A stretch of 41,595 nt of DNA from a virus. Position 1 is the stretch's first letter; every line of letters starts with the position of its first letter. The stretch is taken from the IMG/VR virus record IMGVR_UViG_3300009320_000042, positions 1 to 41,595 of that record; one strand, 5' to 3'. Shown here piece by piece: positions 30,566-37,349 of this stretch. The position numbers and the translations under genes are program-made. The notes beneath the pieces are model-generated. The model did no database searches and had not been told where the DNA came from. It was given only the letters and a program-made list of their open reading frames with translations.

Positions 30566-30747
30566 AAGCGATGACACACGATGAGTTTTTCAATCATCTC
30601 CAAAATTTAGATAGGAGACAAGTAGAATTTATCTACGAGAAAACTTTTGGCAATCCTATTCAGACGTACATTTATATGGACAAATCTCAAATGATTGAAG
30701 AGATTGTAGACGAACACGAACGAACGCAAGAGGAATGGCAAGACTAA
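30562..30747 (+). CDS. Small helical protein (61 aa)
   Basis: MKAMTHDEFFNHLQNLDRRQ, helical and acidic. ATGA overlap upstream and 13-nt overlap downstream. Function unknown. Confidence 0.55.
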   Translation: MKAMTHDEFFNHLQNLDRRQVEFIYEKTFGNPIQTYIYMDKSQMIEEIVDEHERTQEEWQD

Positions 30748-30983
30748 TAACCGCAAAAGGTGTGATACTTAAAAACTACCCTTGCGTATCTTTAAAGGAT
30801 ATGCAAGAGGCAGTTGGTGGTTACATCGAACCCGTATACACAAGTGAATGGGTGGTACTTGTGAACGAGGAGGGACGTATAAAAAACCTACCCCTGAACT
30901 TAAAGGTTTCAGGAATGTGTGGTCAGGTAATCGTAGGAGATTGCTTGGTTATGACACACAGAGAATGGAACGATAGAAATTAA
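30735..30983 (+). CDS. Small beta-rich protein (82 aa)
   Basis: MARLITAKGVILKNYPCVSL, with 'EAVGGYIEPVYTSEWVVLVN' and 'RIKNLPLNLKVSGMCGQVIV'. The pattern of the query QEAVGGYIE...LVNEEG...LN, then GDCLV, is the DUF3846-like small domain common in phages and plasmids. Function unknown. Confidence 0.6.
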   Translation: MARLITAKGVILKNYPCVSLKDMQEAVGGYIEPVYTSEWVVLVNEEGRIKNLPLNLKVSGMCGQVIVGDCLVMTHREWNDRN

Positions 30984-30988
30984 ATACA

Positions 30989-31333
30989 ATGAAATCAATT
31001 TACTTAAAAGAGGCGAATGCCGAAAAGATGCGACACAATGCAGACAAAGGTTACATCCAACGTATGCAAGTGAACGCAGACAAAGATTTAGAATTTACAA
31101 TTAGTGTCTTCAAAGACACGGGTAGAATGTTATCAGTCAGAGACTACGTTAATAATTTTAATGAGGTGCTTGAAGATAATTGTAGGCACGTTATGAGATA
31201 CATTGGCGGCGGGTACATTCAGCTTATGAAAGATGGCAGTTGGTTGCTTGACATTGATGGCAACAAAGAAACTGACAAAGAAATATTCTCACTTGAAGAG
31301 AAGTTATACAATCACATTTCAAAATCAATATGA
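30989..31333 (+). CDS. Unknown protein (114 aa) carrying a palindrome copy
   Basis: MKSIYLKEANAEKMRHNADK, helical first half. The palindrome encodes SVFKDT at about residues 39-44. A Gly-rich turn (YIGGGYIQLMKDGSWLLDID) follows. It overlaps the next gene by 4 nt. No family is recognised. Confidence 0.6.
   Translation: MKSIYLKEANAEKMRHNADKGYIQRMQVNADKDLEFTISVFKDTGRMLSVRDYVNNFNEVLEDNCRHVMRYIGGGYIQLMKDGSWLLDIDGNKETDKEIFSLEEKLYNHISKSI
31104..31119 (+). repeat. 16-bp palindrome, copy 12
   Basis: Inside the 114-aa gene, read as SVFKDT. Confidence 0.95.
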
Positions 31334-31614
31334 CTACACAAGAATTAATTAAAGAGGAGGCACGAAAAATAGTAATGCTCCTGCTCGAAAAGAATAAAGC
31401 GTATGGCGACACCGCAAACAATCCACCGAAAGTATTCAGTAAGTTGGATGCAATCGAAGGTTTGTGTGCGAGGATAGACGACAAGCTATCACGAATAAAA
31501 CAACGAGGTATCACAGACGAGACTGAAGATAGCGTCTCCGATTTAATTGGATACCTAATATTATTAAAAGTTCAAATGAATAAAAACAATACTAAAAATT
31601 TGGACAAGAAATAA
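31330..31614 (+). CDS. Nmad1/DUF1599-like protein
   Basis: A 94-aa helical protein. 'EKNKAYGDTANNPPKVFSKL' then 'LCARIDDKLSRIKQRG' and 'TEDSVSDLIGYLILLKVQMN' match the pattern of the nucleotide-modification-associated domain 1 (DUF1599) and MazG-related small proteins (K..dYG, RIDDKl.R, D...DliGYl.l). Its role may be nucleotide pool or modified-base related, but no other base-modification gene is seen in this window. Confidence 0.6.
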   Translation: MTTQELIKEEARKIVMLLLEKNKAYGDTANNPPKVFSKLDAIEGLCARIDDKLSRIKQRGITDETEDSVSDLIGYLILLKVQMNKNNTKNLDKK

Positions 31615-31630
31615 ACATTGAGTATATTTG
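31599..31630 (+). promoter_or_regulatory. Bacteroidota-type promoter
   Basis: TTTG at 31599-31602, a 20-nt spacer and TATATTTG at 31623-31630, 23 nt before the ATG at 31654. Confidence 0.75.
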
Positions 31631-31653
31631 TTAATCAAATCAAACATTAAATT

Positions 31654-31863
31654 ATGTCAGCAACAAAAGAGGCATTCATCAGAATGCGAGAAGAAGAGGC
31701 ACAAGATACACATCTTGATGATGAGTATCGTTACAACGAGTGGATGGCACGTCTCGACCAAAAGAAAAACCACACATCTAATTCAGCAATAGAAGTACTT
31801 GATGATTTATTCGTCACGTTTGGAGAAATCTATTGTCCACACATAAAAGAAAACAAAAAATGA
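31654..31863 (+). CDS. Small acidic protein (69 aa)
   Basis: MSATKEAFIRMREEEAQDTH, helical, charged. The ending CPHIKENKK and the ATGA overlap (31860) couple it to the DnaA-like gene. Function unknown. Confidence 0.6.
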   Translation: MSATKEAFIRMREEEAQDTHLDDEYRYNEWMARLDQKKNHTSNSAIEVLDDLFVTFGEIYCPHIKENKK

Positions 31864-32162
31864 AAAGAGGAATATTTAATGAGTATGTCGATGCAGTGCT
31901 TGACATATTTGAAATCAAAAGGTCACAACTATTTAAGAAGTCAAAGAGAAGAGACATCGTAGATGCGAGACACTTGCTATATTATATGTGCTACCACAGA
32001 CCAATGCAAGTGAATTACATTCAGATGTTTATGAAAGAGAATGGATACAAGGTGGGACATTCCACAATCATACACGGAATATCACAAGTGTCAGACAAAA
32101 TGGATGAGGACACAGACTACCAACAAGTTTATAGAACGCTATCGGCAGTAGGGAATGTATAG
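31860..32162 (+). CDS. DnaA domain IV-like DNA-binding protein 1
   Basis: A 100-aa protein. 'VLDIFEIKRSQLFKKSKRRD', 'IVDARHLLYYMCYHRPM' and 'GYKVGHSTIIHGISQVSDKM' follow the DnaA C-terminal domain in order: the SKRR basic loop, vvdARhla and the GHSTiiHg helix-turn-helix signature (bacterial RDHTTVLHA). There is no AAA+ ATPase domain. I chose the ATG at 31860 over 31833, because the overlap ATGA and the shorter product fit. It could recruit host DnaA-dependent machinery or bind the iterons. Confidence 0.8.
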   Translation: MKRGIFNEYVDAVLDIFEIKRSQLFKKSKRRDIVDARHLLYYMCYHRPMQVNYIQMFMKENGYKVGHSTIIHGISQVSDKMDEDTDYQQVYRTLSAVGNV

Positions 32163-32589
32163 TTTAGAAGACATAATGAATCAAGCATTGGAGGACACAT
32201 ACGCTATGGTATTAGATAGCGATGAGTATTCTTCAAGAATGGTTTATGGTTGTAAGATATCAAGAGACAATGAGTCAGGCAACATTGAGATATTAAATAC
32301 CGCACGTGGCGGCGATTGGTATCTCCCTTTGACTGACGAAGAGCTACAACATTTCTTAGAAAAAGGTTGGAGAATTGGAGTCTATGAATTATCTTTGTCT
32401 AACTATCGTACAAAACTCGACAAAATCGAGGCGTTCATAAAAAAGGAAATGAATGGTAGGAGAAATCCAAAACAAATCCAATCATTGAAATCATCACGAG
32501 AAAAGGTGATGAATAGTTATAGTAAAATTAAAAATAAATTAAATCAAATATCAAATGCAAAAATTAAAAACAGTAAACATCAAGGGTAA
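32155..32589 (+). CDS. Unknown protein (144 aa)
   Basis: MYSLEDIMNQALEDTYAMVL. N-terminal acidic half with beta segments, C-terminal half a Lys/Asn-rich helix (KKEMNGRRNPKQIQSLKSSR) with coiled-coil character. It overlaps both neighbours (8 nt upstream, 35 nt downstream). Function unknown. Confidence 0.6.
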   Translation: MYSLEDIMNQALEDTYAMVLDSDEYSSRMVYGCKISRDNESGNIEILNTARGGDWYLPLTDEELQHFLEKGWRIGVYELSLSNYRTKLDKIEAFIKKEMNGRRNPKQIQSLKSSREKVMNSYSKIKNKLNQISNAKIKNSKHQG

Positions 32590-33079
32590 AGAGTACGTTG
32601 AAGTAAACGAGAGACTTATCTATTTTAGAAAGACTTACCCGAACTACACACTTATGACTGAGGTCATAGAGAAAACAGACAAATCAATTCTTATTCTTGC
32701 AACAATCTTAAATGATGAGGGTAGAACTCTTGCAACGGGATTGGCAGAGGAAGAGAAAGGAAGTACATTCATTAACAAAACATCTTACGTAGAGAACTGC
32801 GAGACATCAGCTTGGGGAAGAGCATTAGCTAACTTTGGGATAGGTCTTGATACATCTGTAGCAAGTGCAGACGAGGTGAACAATGCAATCGCCAATCAGA
32901 AAGTGTCTTCAAAGACACCAACAAAAGTTAAGTTAGAGATTGGTGATGAGAATTGGACAAAGGTTTTGAAGTGGGTGGCATCTAATAAAGACAAAGGTCT
33001 AACTACCATCGTCAAAACTCTTCAGCAGAAATACACAATACCAAACATCGTTAAGGCAGAACTAAAAAAGAATTTGTAA
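32555..33079 (+). CDS. Putative single-strand annealing protein (ERF/Rad52-like)
   Basis: A 174-aa protein. 'VNERLIYFRKTYPNYTLMTE' followed by 'SYVENCETSAWGRALANFGI' and 'GLDTSVASADEV' resembles the core of ERF/Rad52-type phage recombinases (beta strands, then eT.A.GRAL...GIG). It directly precedes the exonuclease gene (2-nt gap), the classic pairing of annealing protein with exonuclease. The palindrome at 32903 encodes VSSKT in the linker after the core, where change is tolerated. Confidence 0.6.
   Translation: MQKLKTVNIKGKEYVEVNERLIYFRKTYPNYTLMTEVIEKTDKSILILATILNDEGRTLATGLAEEEKGSTFINKTSYVENCETSAWGRALANFGIGLDTSVASADEVNNAIANQKVSSKTPTKVKLEIGDENWTKVLKWVASNKDKGLTTIVKTLQQKYTIPNIVKAELKKNL
32903..32918 (+). 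repeat. 16-bp palindrome, copy 13
   Basis: Inside the annealing-protein gene, read as VSSKT in its linker. Confidence 0.95.
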
Positions 33080-33080
33080 T

Positions 33081-33848
33081 ATGGCACAAGTAATAGACAG
33101 AAAAGATATCATCATCAAACTACAAGATGATGAGGAATACTACAACGGAATAGGTAGAAAGTATCTATCTAATTCAGACATAGGTACACTACTAAAAAAT
33201 CCAAAAGACTTTGGCAGAAAGAGAGAAGACTCAAAAGAATTTGCAATGGGCAGATACTTTCATCAGTTGTTTCTTGAGCCAAAGAAAGCAGAGGAGTGGG
33301 ACTTTATAGATGTTGCTTCACGTAACACTAAGAAGTACAAAGAGTATGTGGCTGAACTACAAGCCAATAGCAGTAGACCAAGAAACTTTGCTCTCCTTCA
33401 ACGAGAGAAGGAAGACGTTGAGAGATGGGTTGAAACTATGAAGGCGAACTTTGATATGTTCAATTACATCTATGATGACAACAATAAGTTTGAGGTACCT
33501 GCCATCGCAGAGATTTGTGGTGAACAATGGAAAGGCAAGGCAGATATTGTAGGCAAGGACTTTCTCTTTGATTTAAAAACGACAAGTAACATTAATGATT
33601 TCCGTTGGAACTTTCGCAAGTATAATTACGATAGCCAAGCGTACATTTATAGCACACTATTTAATAAACCTATGATGTTTCTCGTGATAGATAAGACGAG
33701 TGGAATGATGGGTGCTTATACCGTGAGCGATGAAAGTTTGAACAGAGGTAAAGAGAAAGTAGAGAGAGCGGTAGAAGTTTACCAAAAGTTTTTTGGTGAG
33801 AATCCTACCGAAGATATTAACCAATATTATTTCTATGAGGAAATTTAA
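33081..33848 (+). CDS. PD-(D/E)XK exonuclease (DUF3799, RecE-like)
   Basis: A 255-aa protein. 'YYNGIGRKYLSNSDIGTLLK' (start of the fold), 'FAMGRYFHQLFLEP' (His motif), 'GKADIVGKDFLFDLKTTSNI' (D-x12-D-x-K catalytic motif) and 'YDSQAYIYSTL' (QxxxY motif) are those of the RecE/Cas4-type nuclease family annotated as PD-(D/E)XK-like DUF3799. It should resect dsDNA ends for annealing by the neighbouring protein. Confidence 0.88.
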   Translation: MAQVIDRKDIIIKLQDDEEYYNGIGRKYLSNSDIGTLLKNPKDFGRKREDSKEFAMGRYFHQLFLEPKKAEEWDFIDVASRNTKKYKEYVAELQANSSRPRNFALLQREKEDVERWVETMKANFDMFNYIYDDNNKFEVPAIAEICGEQWKGKADIVGKDFLFDLKTTSNINDFRWNFRKYNYDSQAYIYSTLFNKPMMFLVIDKTSGMMGAYTVSDESLNRGKEKVERAVEVYQKFFGENPTEDINQYYFYEEI

Positions 33849-33999
33849 AAAACTATTAGTGTCTTTGAAGACACGGTTTATAAAAACTAAACGAGTGCAT
33901 TTGGTGGAAGTTCCGAACATCTGTGTATCTCGTGCCGAGAAGAATCAAATCATCAAGGCGACAATAAATTTTTTGGAACAAAACATTATAATTAATTAA
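33835..33999 (+). CDS. Small basic protein (54 aa) with palindrome near start
   Basis: MRKFKKLLVSLKTRFIKTKR, strongly basic N terminus, then 'VHLVEVPNICVSRAEKNQII'. The palindrome supplies VSLKT (residues 9-13). It overlaps the exonuclease stop by 14 nt. A longer frame to 33793 exists but would overlap further. Function unknown. Confidence 0.55.
   Translation: MRKFKKLLVSLKTRFIKTKRVHLVEVPNICVSRAEKNQIIKATINFLEQNIIIN
33859..33874 (-). repeat. 16-bp palindrome, copy 14
   Basis: GTGTCTTTGAAGACAC on the plus strand, inside the 54-aa gene, read as VSLKT. Confidence 0.95.
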
Positions 34000-34006
34000 T
34001 TTAGAT

Positions 34007-34273
34007 ATGGCACAAGAAGAAAAAGTGTTTGCAGATGGTTTCTCATTTAAAAGGAGAGACAACGCTCCTGACTTTGTAGTCGGTAGAGTATCAGTAAAGT
34101 GTGACGATGCAGTTGCATTTATGCGTAAGAACCACAAGAATGGTTGGGTTAACTTAAACATTAACCAAGCGAAGTCAGGGAACTACTACGTAGAACTTGA
34201 CACGTTTGAGCCAAAAAACCAATCAGAAAATGTGGCTAAAGAAACTAAAGAAGAGGTGGATTTACCATTCTAA
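34007..34273 (+). CDS. SSB-like protein with acidic DLPF tip
   Basis: An 88-aa protein (MAQEEKVFADGFSFKRRDNA). The middle is a compact beta-rich domain (VSVKCDDAVAFMRKNHKNGW; then WVNLNINQAKSGNYYVELD) and the end is KEEVDLPF, the acidic C-terminal tip typical of SSBs (DDDIPF in E. coli). This size and ending match small phage ssDNA-binding proteins. It is downstream of the annealing protein and exonuclease and upstream of the primase-helicase, with a terminator between. Confidence 0.65.
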   Translation: MAQEEKVFADGFSFKRRDNAPDFVVGRVSVKCDDAVAFMRKNHKNGWVNLNINQAKSGNYYVELDTFEPKNQSENVAKETKEEVDLPF

Positions 34274-34294
34274 TTTAGTACTAACCAACAAATA

Positions 34295-34319
34295 GGGGGA
34301 TTAACGTCCCCCTTTTTTT
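34295..34319 (+). terminator. Rho-independent terminator
   Basis: GGGGGA, loop TTAACG and TCCCCC form a 6-bp stem followed by seven T, 22 nt after the SSB-like stop. Confidence 0.85.
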
Positions 34320-34445
34320 ACCCAAATTATGTTAAGTTAATGAAGCCATATACTATATTTAATTACTATACTCTTTTATTTTTTATTTTATATACGAGAG
34401 AAAAAAGTTAACATAGTACGCAACTCATTGATAATCAACAACAAA
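34320..34445. promoter_or_regulatory. Control block B, homologous to block A at 23.9 kb
   Basis: Non-coding. TTATATACGAG at 34388-34398, TTAACAT at 34408, TGATAATCAA at 34429-34438, then iterons. The TTATATACGAG to TTAACAT gap is 9 nt in both blocks. Confidence 0.6.
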
Positions 34446-34478
34446 CTCAACATAAAGTCAACATAAGGTTGACATAAA
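34446..34478 (+). repeat. 11-bp iterons (3 tandem, plus 1 outlying at 34407)
   Basis: CTCAACATAAA (34446), GTCAACATAAG (34457) and GTTGACATAAA (34468), with GTTAACATAGT at 34407. They end 10 nt before the primase-helicase ATG. Confidence 0.8.
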
Positions 34479-34488
34479 CAATAGAAAG

Positions 34489-36903
34489 ATGACATCAAAT
34501 ATCACAATTTTTAAAAACATTAAGGAGACAGACGCTCCATTCCACAGGAATGTAGAGCATATCCTCGAAAGAATAAAGAACGGAGCTTCAAAAGAATTAG
34601 TGAAGCGAATAAGAAAAGAGCAACGCAAATCAGAGCGTAATGAATTAAAGAAAAAACTACCCGCTATATGTTTCAGCGGCGTGTTCACAAAAAGAAACGA
34701 CAACTCTATACAAGAGCATTCGGGTTTGATATGTTTAGACTTTGATGGTTACGAGAAAAGCAGAGAGATGCTACAAGACAAGGAGAACATAACCAAGTCT
34801 CCTTACACGTACTCTGTATTTGTTTCTCCATCAGGACAAGGGTTAAAGGTATTGGTTAAGATACCACAAGACGTAGACAATCACGTAAACTATTTCAATA
34901 GTCTTGAGAAACATTTCAATAATCCAAAGTTCGATGTAGCTTGTAAGAATGTTTCACGTGTATGCTACGAGTCATACGACCCGTTGATTTACATAAATGA
35001 GAACTCTTCTTTATGGGATAAGATAGAAGAGCGTGAGTACCAAGAGAAACATCAGTACAGAGATGTACCTACCATTCCAATAACAGACGAGAATAAAATT
35101 GTAGAGATACTTGTGAAGTGGTGGGCAAAGAAATATCCAATGGTTGAAGGACAACGAAACCATAACTGCTATGTGTTAGCATCTGCGTTCAATGATTTTG
35201 GAATAAACAAATCGTTAGCAGGATATGTAATGAGTAACTATCGAAGTCAAGATTTCAATGAGAGAGAGATACAAAGAACTATTGATAGTGCATATAGTAA
35301 CACGGCTAACTTTGGAACAAAGTATTACGAGGATGAAGAGCGAGTACAAAATCTAAAAATAAAACTCAAACGAGGTGCATCAAAAAAAGAATTGCGTTCA
35401 CAACTTGAGGACTCACAATTAGAAAGCGACACAATTGAGGCAGTGCTGACACGTATAGATGAAGAGGCACAAGAGACTCAGTTTTGGACGAAGTCTGACA
35501 AAGGTGTGGTAAAAATTATTCACGTATTGTTTAAGCAGTTTTTAGAGGACAATGGATTCTATAAGTATTGTCCCGAAGGAAGTAAGAACTATGTGTTTGT
35601 GAAGGTAACAAACAACTTGATAGACCACACAGATGAGAAAGAGATAAAGGATTTTGTTCTTAATAACTTGATAGAGATAGATGACTTGAGTATCTACAAT
35701 CACTTTGCAGACAAGGTCAGATATTTTAAGGAAGACTTTCTAACTTTATTAAGTACGATTGATATCTATTTTATTGAAGATAACAAAGACACATCATATC
35801 TATACTACAGAAATTGTGCAGTAAAGATTACAAAGAATGATGTGCAGATGATTGACTACATAGATTTGGGGGGTTACGTTTGGAAAGACCACGTGATAGA
35901 CAGAAACTTTACCAAGTGTAAAGCCAACACAGATTACAAACAATTCATTTCAAACATCTGTAACAATGAAGAGGACAGAGTATCATCAATGGAGTCAACA
36001 ATAGGATTCCTAATGCACGGACACAAGAACTTATCATTCTGCCCGGCAGTAATATTAAATGATGAAGTGATATCAGACAATCCTGAGGGGGGAACAGGTA
36101 AAGGTTTGTTTATGAATGCACTAAGTCAAATGAAAAAGGTTGTGACTATTGATGGAAAGTCGTTCACATTCGAGCGTTCGTTTGCATACCAACTTGTATC
36201 AGCAGACACACAGATACTTGTGTTCGATGATGTGCGTAAACATTTTGATTTTGAAAGATTGTTCTCTGTTGTAACAGAGGGATTGACGTTAGAGAAAAAG
36301 AATAAGGATGCCATCAAGATACCATTTGAGAAGTCACCTAAGATTGCAATCACAACTAACTACGCAATTAAAGGTAGCGGTAATTCTTTTGCGAGAAGAA
36401 AGTGGGAACTTGAACTACATCAACACTACAACAAAAACTATACACCGCTTGATGAGTTTGATAAACTTATGTTCGGTGATTGGAATGATGATGAGTGGTG
36501 TGCTTTTGATAACTATATGATACAATGTCTGCAAGGATACCTCAACACAGGTTTAGTTGAGAGCAAGTTTGTCAACTTGAAAATCAGACAACTATCAGCA
36601 GAGACATCTCACGATTTCATTGAGTGGTGTGGATTAATAAACGGAAGTGAAGCTAATCCAATGTTAAGAGTAGATAATAAAATAAATCTACAGTCAGCTT
36701 ATTTAGAGTTCATTGAGCAGTATCCTGACTATGGACCAAAGGCAAAGTTAACAATCAGCCGTATAAAATTTAATAAATGGATGTCATCTTTTGCAGTGTT
36801 CAAGTCCGGAGCAAGTCCGCAAGAGGGAAGAGATATGGCGGGTAGATGGATGAGAATAAAGAGAGAGGACGAAGTTAATGTACAAACCAAAATGAATGTC
36901 TGA
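34489..36903 (+). CDS. Primase-helicase (BT4734/VirE-like N terminus, PriCT, SF3/D5-type helicase)
   Basis: An 804-aa protein. Residues 1-170 are a BT4734-like (VirE N-terminal) domain, with 'HSGLICLDFDGYEKSREMLQ' and 'SPSGQGLKVLVKIP', the primase-like acidic pair and following strand. About 190-285 resembles the primase C-terminal helical domain (EGQRNHNCYVLASAFNDFGI). From about 420 a helicase domain has Walker A in NPEGGTGKGLF (about 531-540) and Walker B in QILVFDDV (about 575). It would prime and unwind phage DNA for the host polymerase. It begins 10 nt after the iterons, so its expression or the origin is probably controlled there. Confidence 0.85.
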   Translation: MTSNITIFKNIKETDAPFHRNVEHILERIKNGASKELVKRIRKEQRKSERNELKKKLPAICFSGVFTKRNDNSIQEHSGLICLDFDGYEKSREMLQDKENITKSPYTYSVFVSPSGQGLKVLVKIPQDVDNHVNYFNSLEKHFNNPKFDVACKNVSRVCYESYDPLIYINENSSLWDKIEEREYQEKHQYRDVPTIPITDENKIVEILVKWWAKKYPMVEGQRNHNCYVLASAFNDFGINKSLAGYVMSNYRSQDFNEREIQRTIDSAYSNTANFGTKYYEDEERVQNLKIKLKRGASKKELRSQLEDSQLESDTIEAVLTRIDEEAQETQFWTKSDKGVVKIIHVLFKQFLEDNGFYKYCPEGSKNYVFVKVTNNLIDHTDEKEIKDFVLNNLIEIDDLSIYNHFADKVRYFKEDFLTLLSTIDIYFIEDNKDTSYLYYRNCAVKITKNDVQMIDYIDLGGYVWKDHVIDRNFTKCKANTDYKQFISNICNNEEDRVSSMESTIGFLMHGHKNLSFCPAVILNDEVISDNPEGGTGKGLFMNALSQMKKVVTIDGKSFTFERSFAYQLVSADTQILVFDDVRKHFDFERLFSVVTEGLTLEKKNKDAIKIPFEKSPKIAITTNYAIKGSGNSFARRKWELELHQHYNKNYTPLDEFDKLMFGDWNDDEWCAFDNYMIQCLQGYLNTGLVESKFVNLKIRQLSAETSHDFIEWCGLINGSEANPMLRVDNKINLQSAYLEFIEQYPDYGPKAKLTISRIKFNKWMSSFAVFKSGASPQEGRDMAGRWMRIKREDEVNVQTKMNV

Positions 36904-37141
36904 AATAAATAAAGCAATGATTAACTCTCTTAACATATTGAAAGGAGAGAAAACATTAGAGGAATTAATAATTGGTGATGAGGGATTCTTCATCTTTAAC
37001 CCCGAAGAACCCGTGTCTTTGAAGACACTTGAAGATATGCTTCATTACTTTTCCTCTGTAGAAGATTACGAAAGATGTTCACAAGTAAAAAAATTATTAG
37101 ACGATGGCAAAATTATTGGAACCGATTTCAGGAAGAGATGA
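36896..37141 (+). CDS. Small acidic protein (81 aa)
   Basis: MSEINKAMINSLNILKGEKT. Helical; the palindrome at 37013-37028 encodes VSLKT in it. 'LEDMLHYFSSVEDYERCSQV' is a predicted helical hairpin. It overlaps the primase-helicase by 8 nt. Function unknown. Confidence 0.6.
   Translation: MSEINKAMINSLNILKGEKTLEELIIGDEGFFIFNPEEPVSLKTLEDMLHYFSSVEDYERCSQVKKLLDDGKIIGTDFRKR
37013..37028 (-). repeat. 16-bp palindrome, copy 15
   Basis: GTGTCTTTGAAGACAC on the plus strand, read as VSLKT in the 81-aa gene. Confidence 0.95.
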
Positions 37142-37349
37142 CTGCCACCAAGTAAAGCAGTTAAATATTCTGAAGCGTGTGATGTTTCAAACTGTCAAAC
37201 GTAAAGTAGGCAGGGGAAAGAAAGCATACTACGAAGAAGAGTTTAAATGGAACGAAGAAACGGATGATGAAGTCAGAGAAAATATATTATATTCAATCAA
37301 ATACTACGAAGAAAAATGTTCAAATTCAGACCATACCAATGGGAAATAA
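37104..37349 (+). CDS. Small basic/acidic protein (81 aa)
   Basis: MAKLLEPISGRDDCHQVKQL, with a basic middle (VKRKVGRGKKAYYEEEFKWN) and acidic helical end. It overlaps the genes on both sides (38 and 34 nt). An internal ATG at residue 27 (MFQTVKRKVG) could be the true start. Function unknown. Confidence 0.5.
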   Translation: MAKLLEPISGRDDCHQVKQLNILKRVMFQTVKRKVGRGKKAYYEEEFKWNEETDDEVRENILYSIKYYEEKCSNSDHTNGK

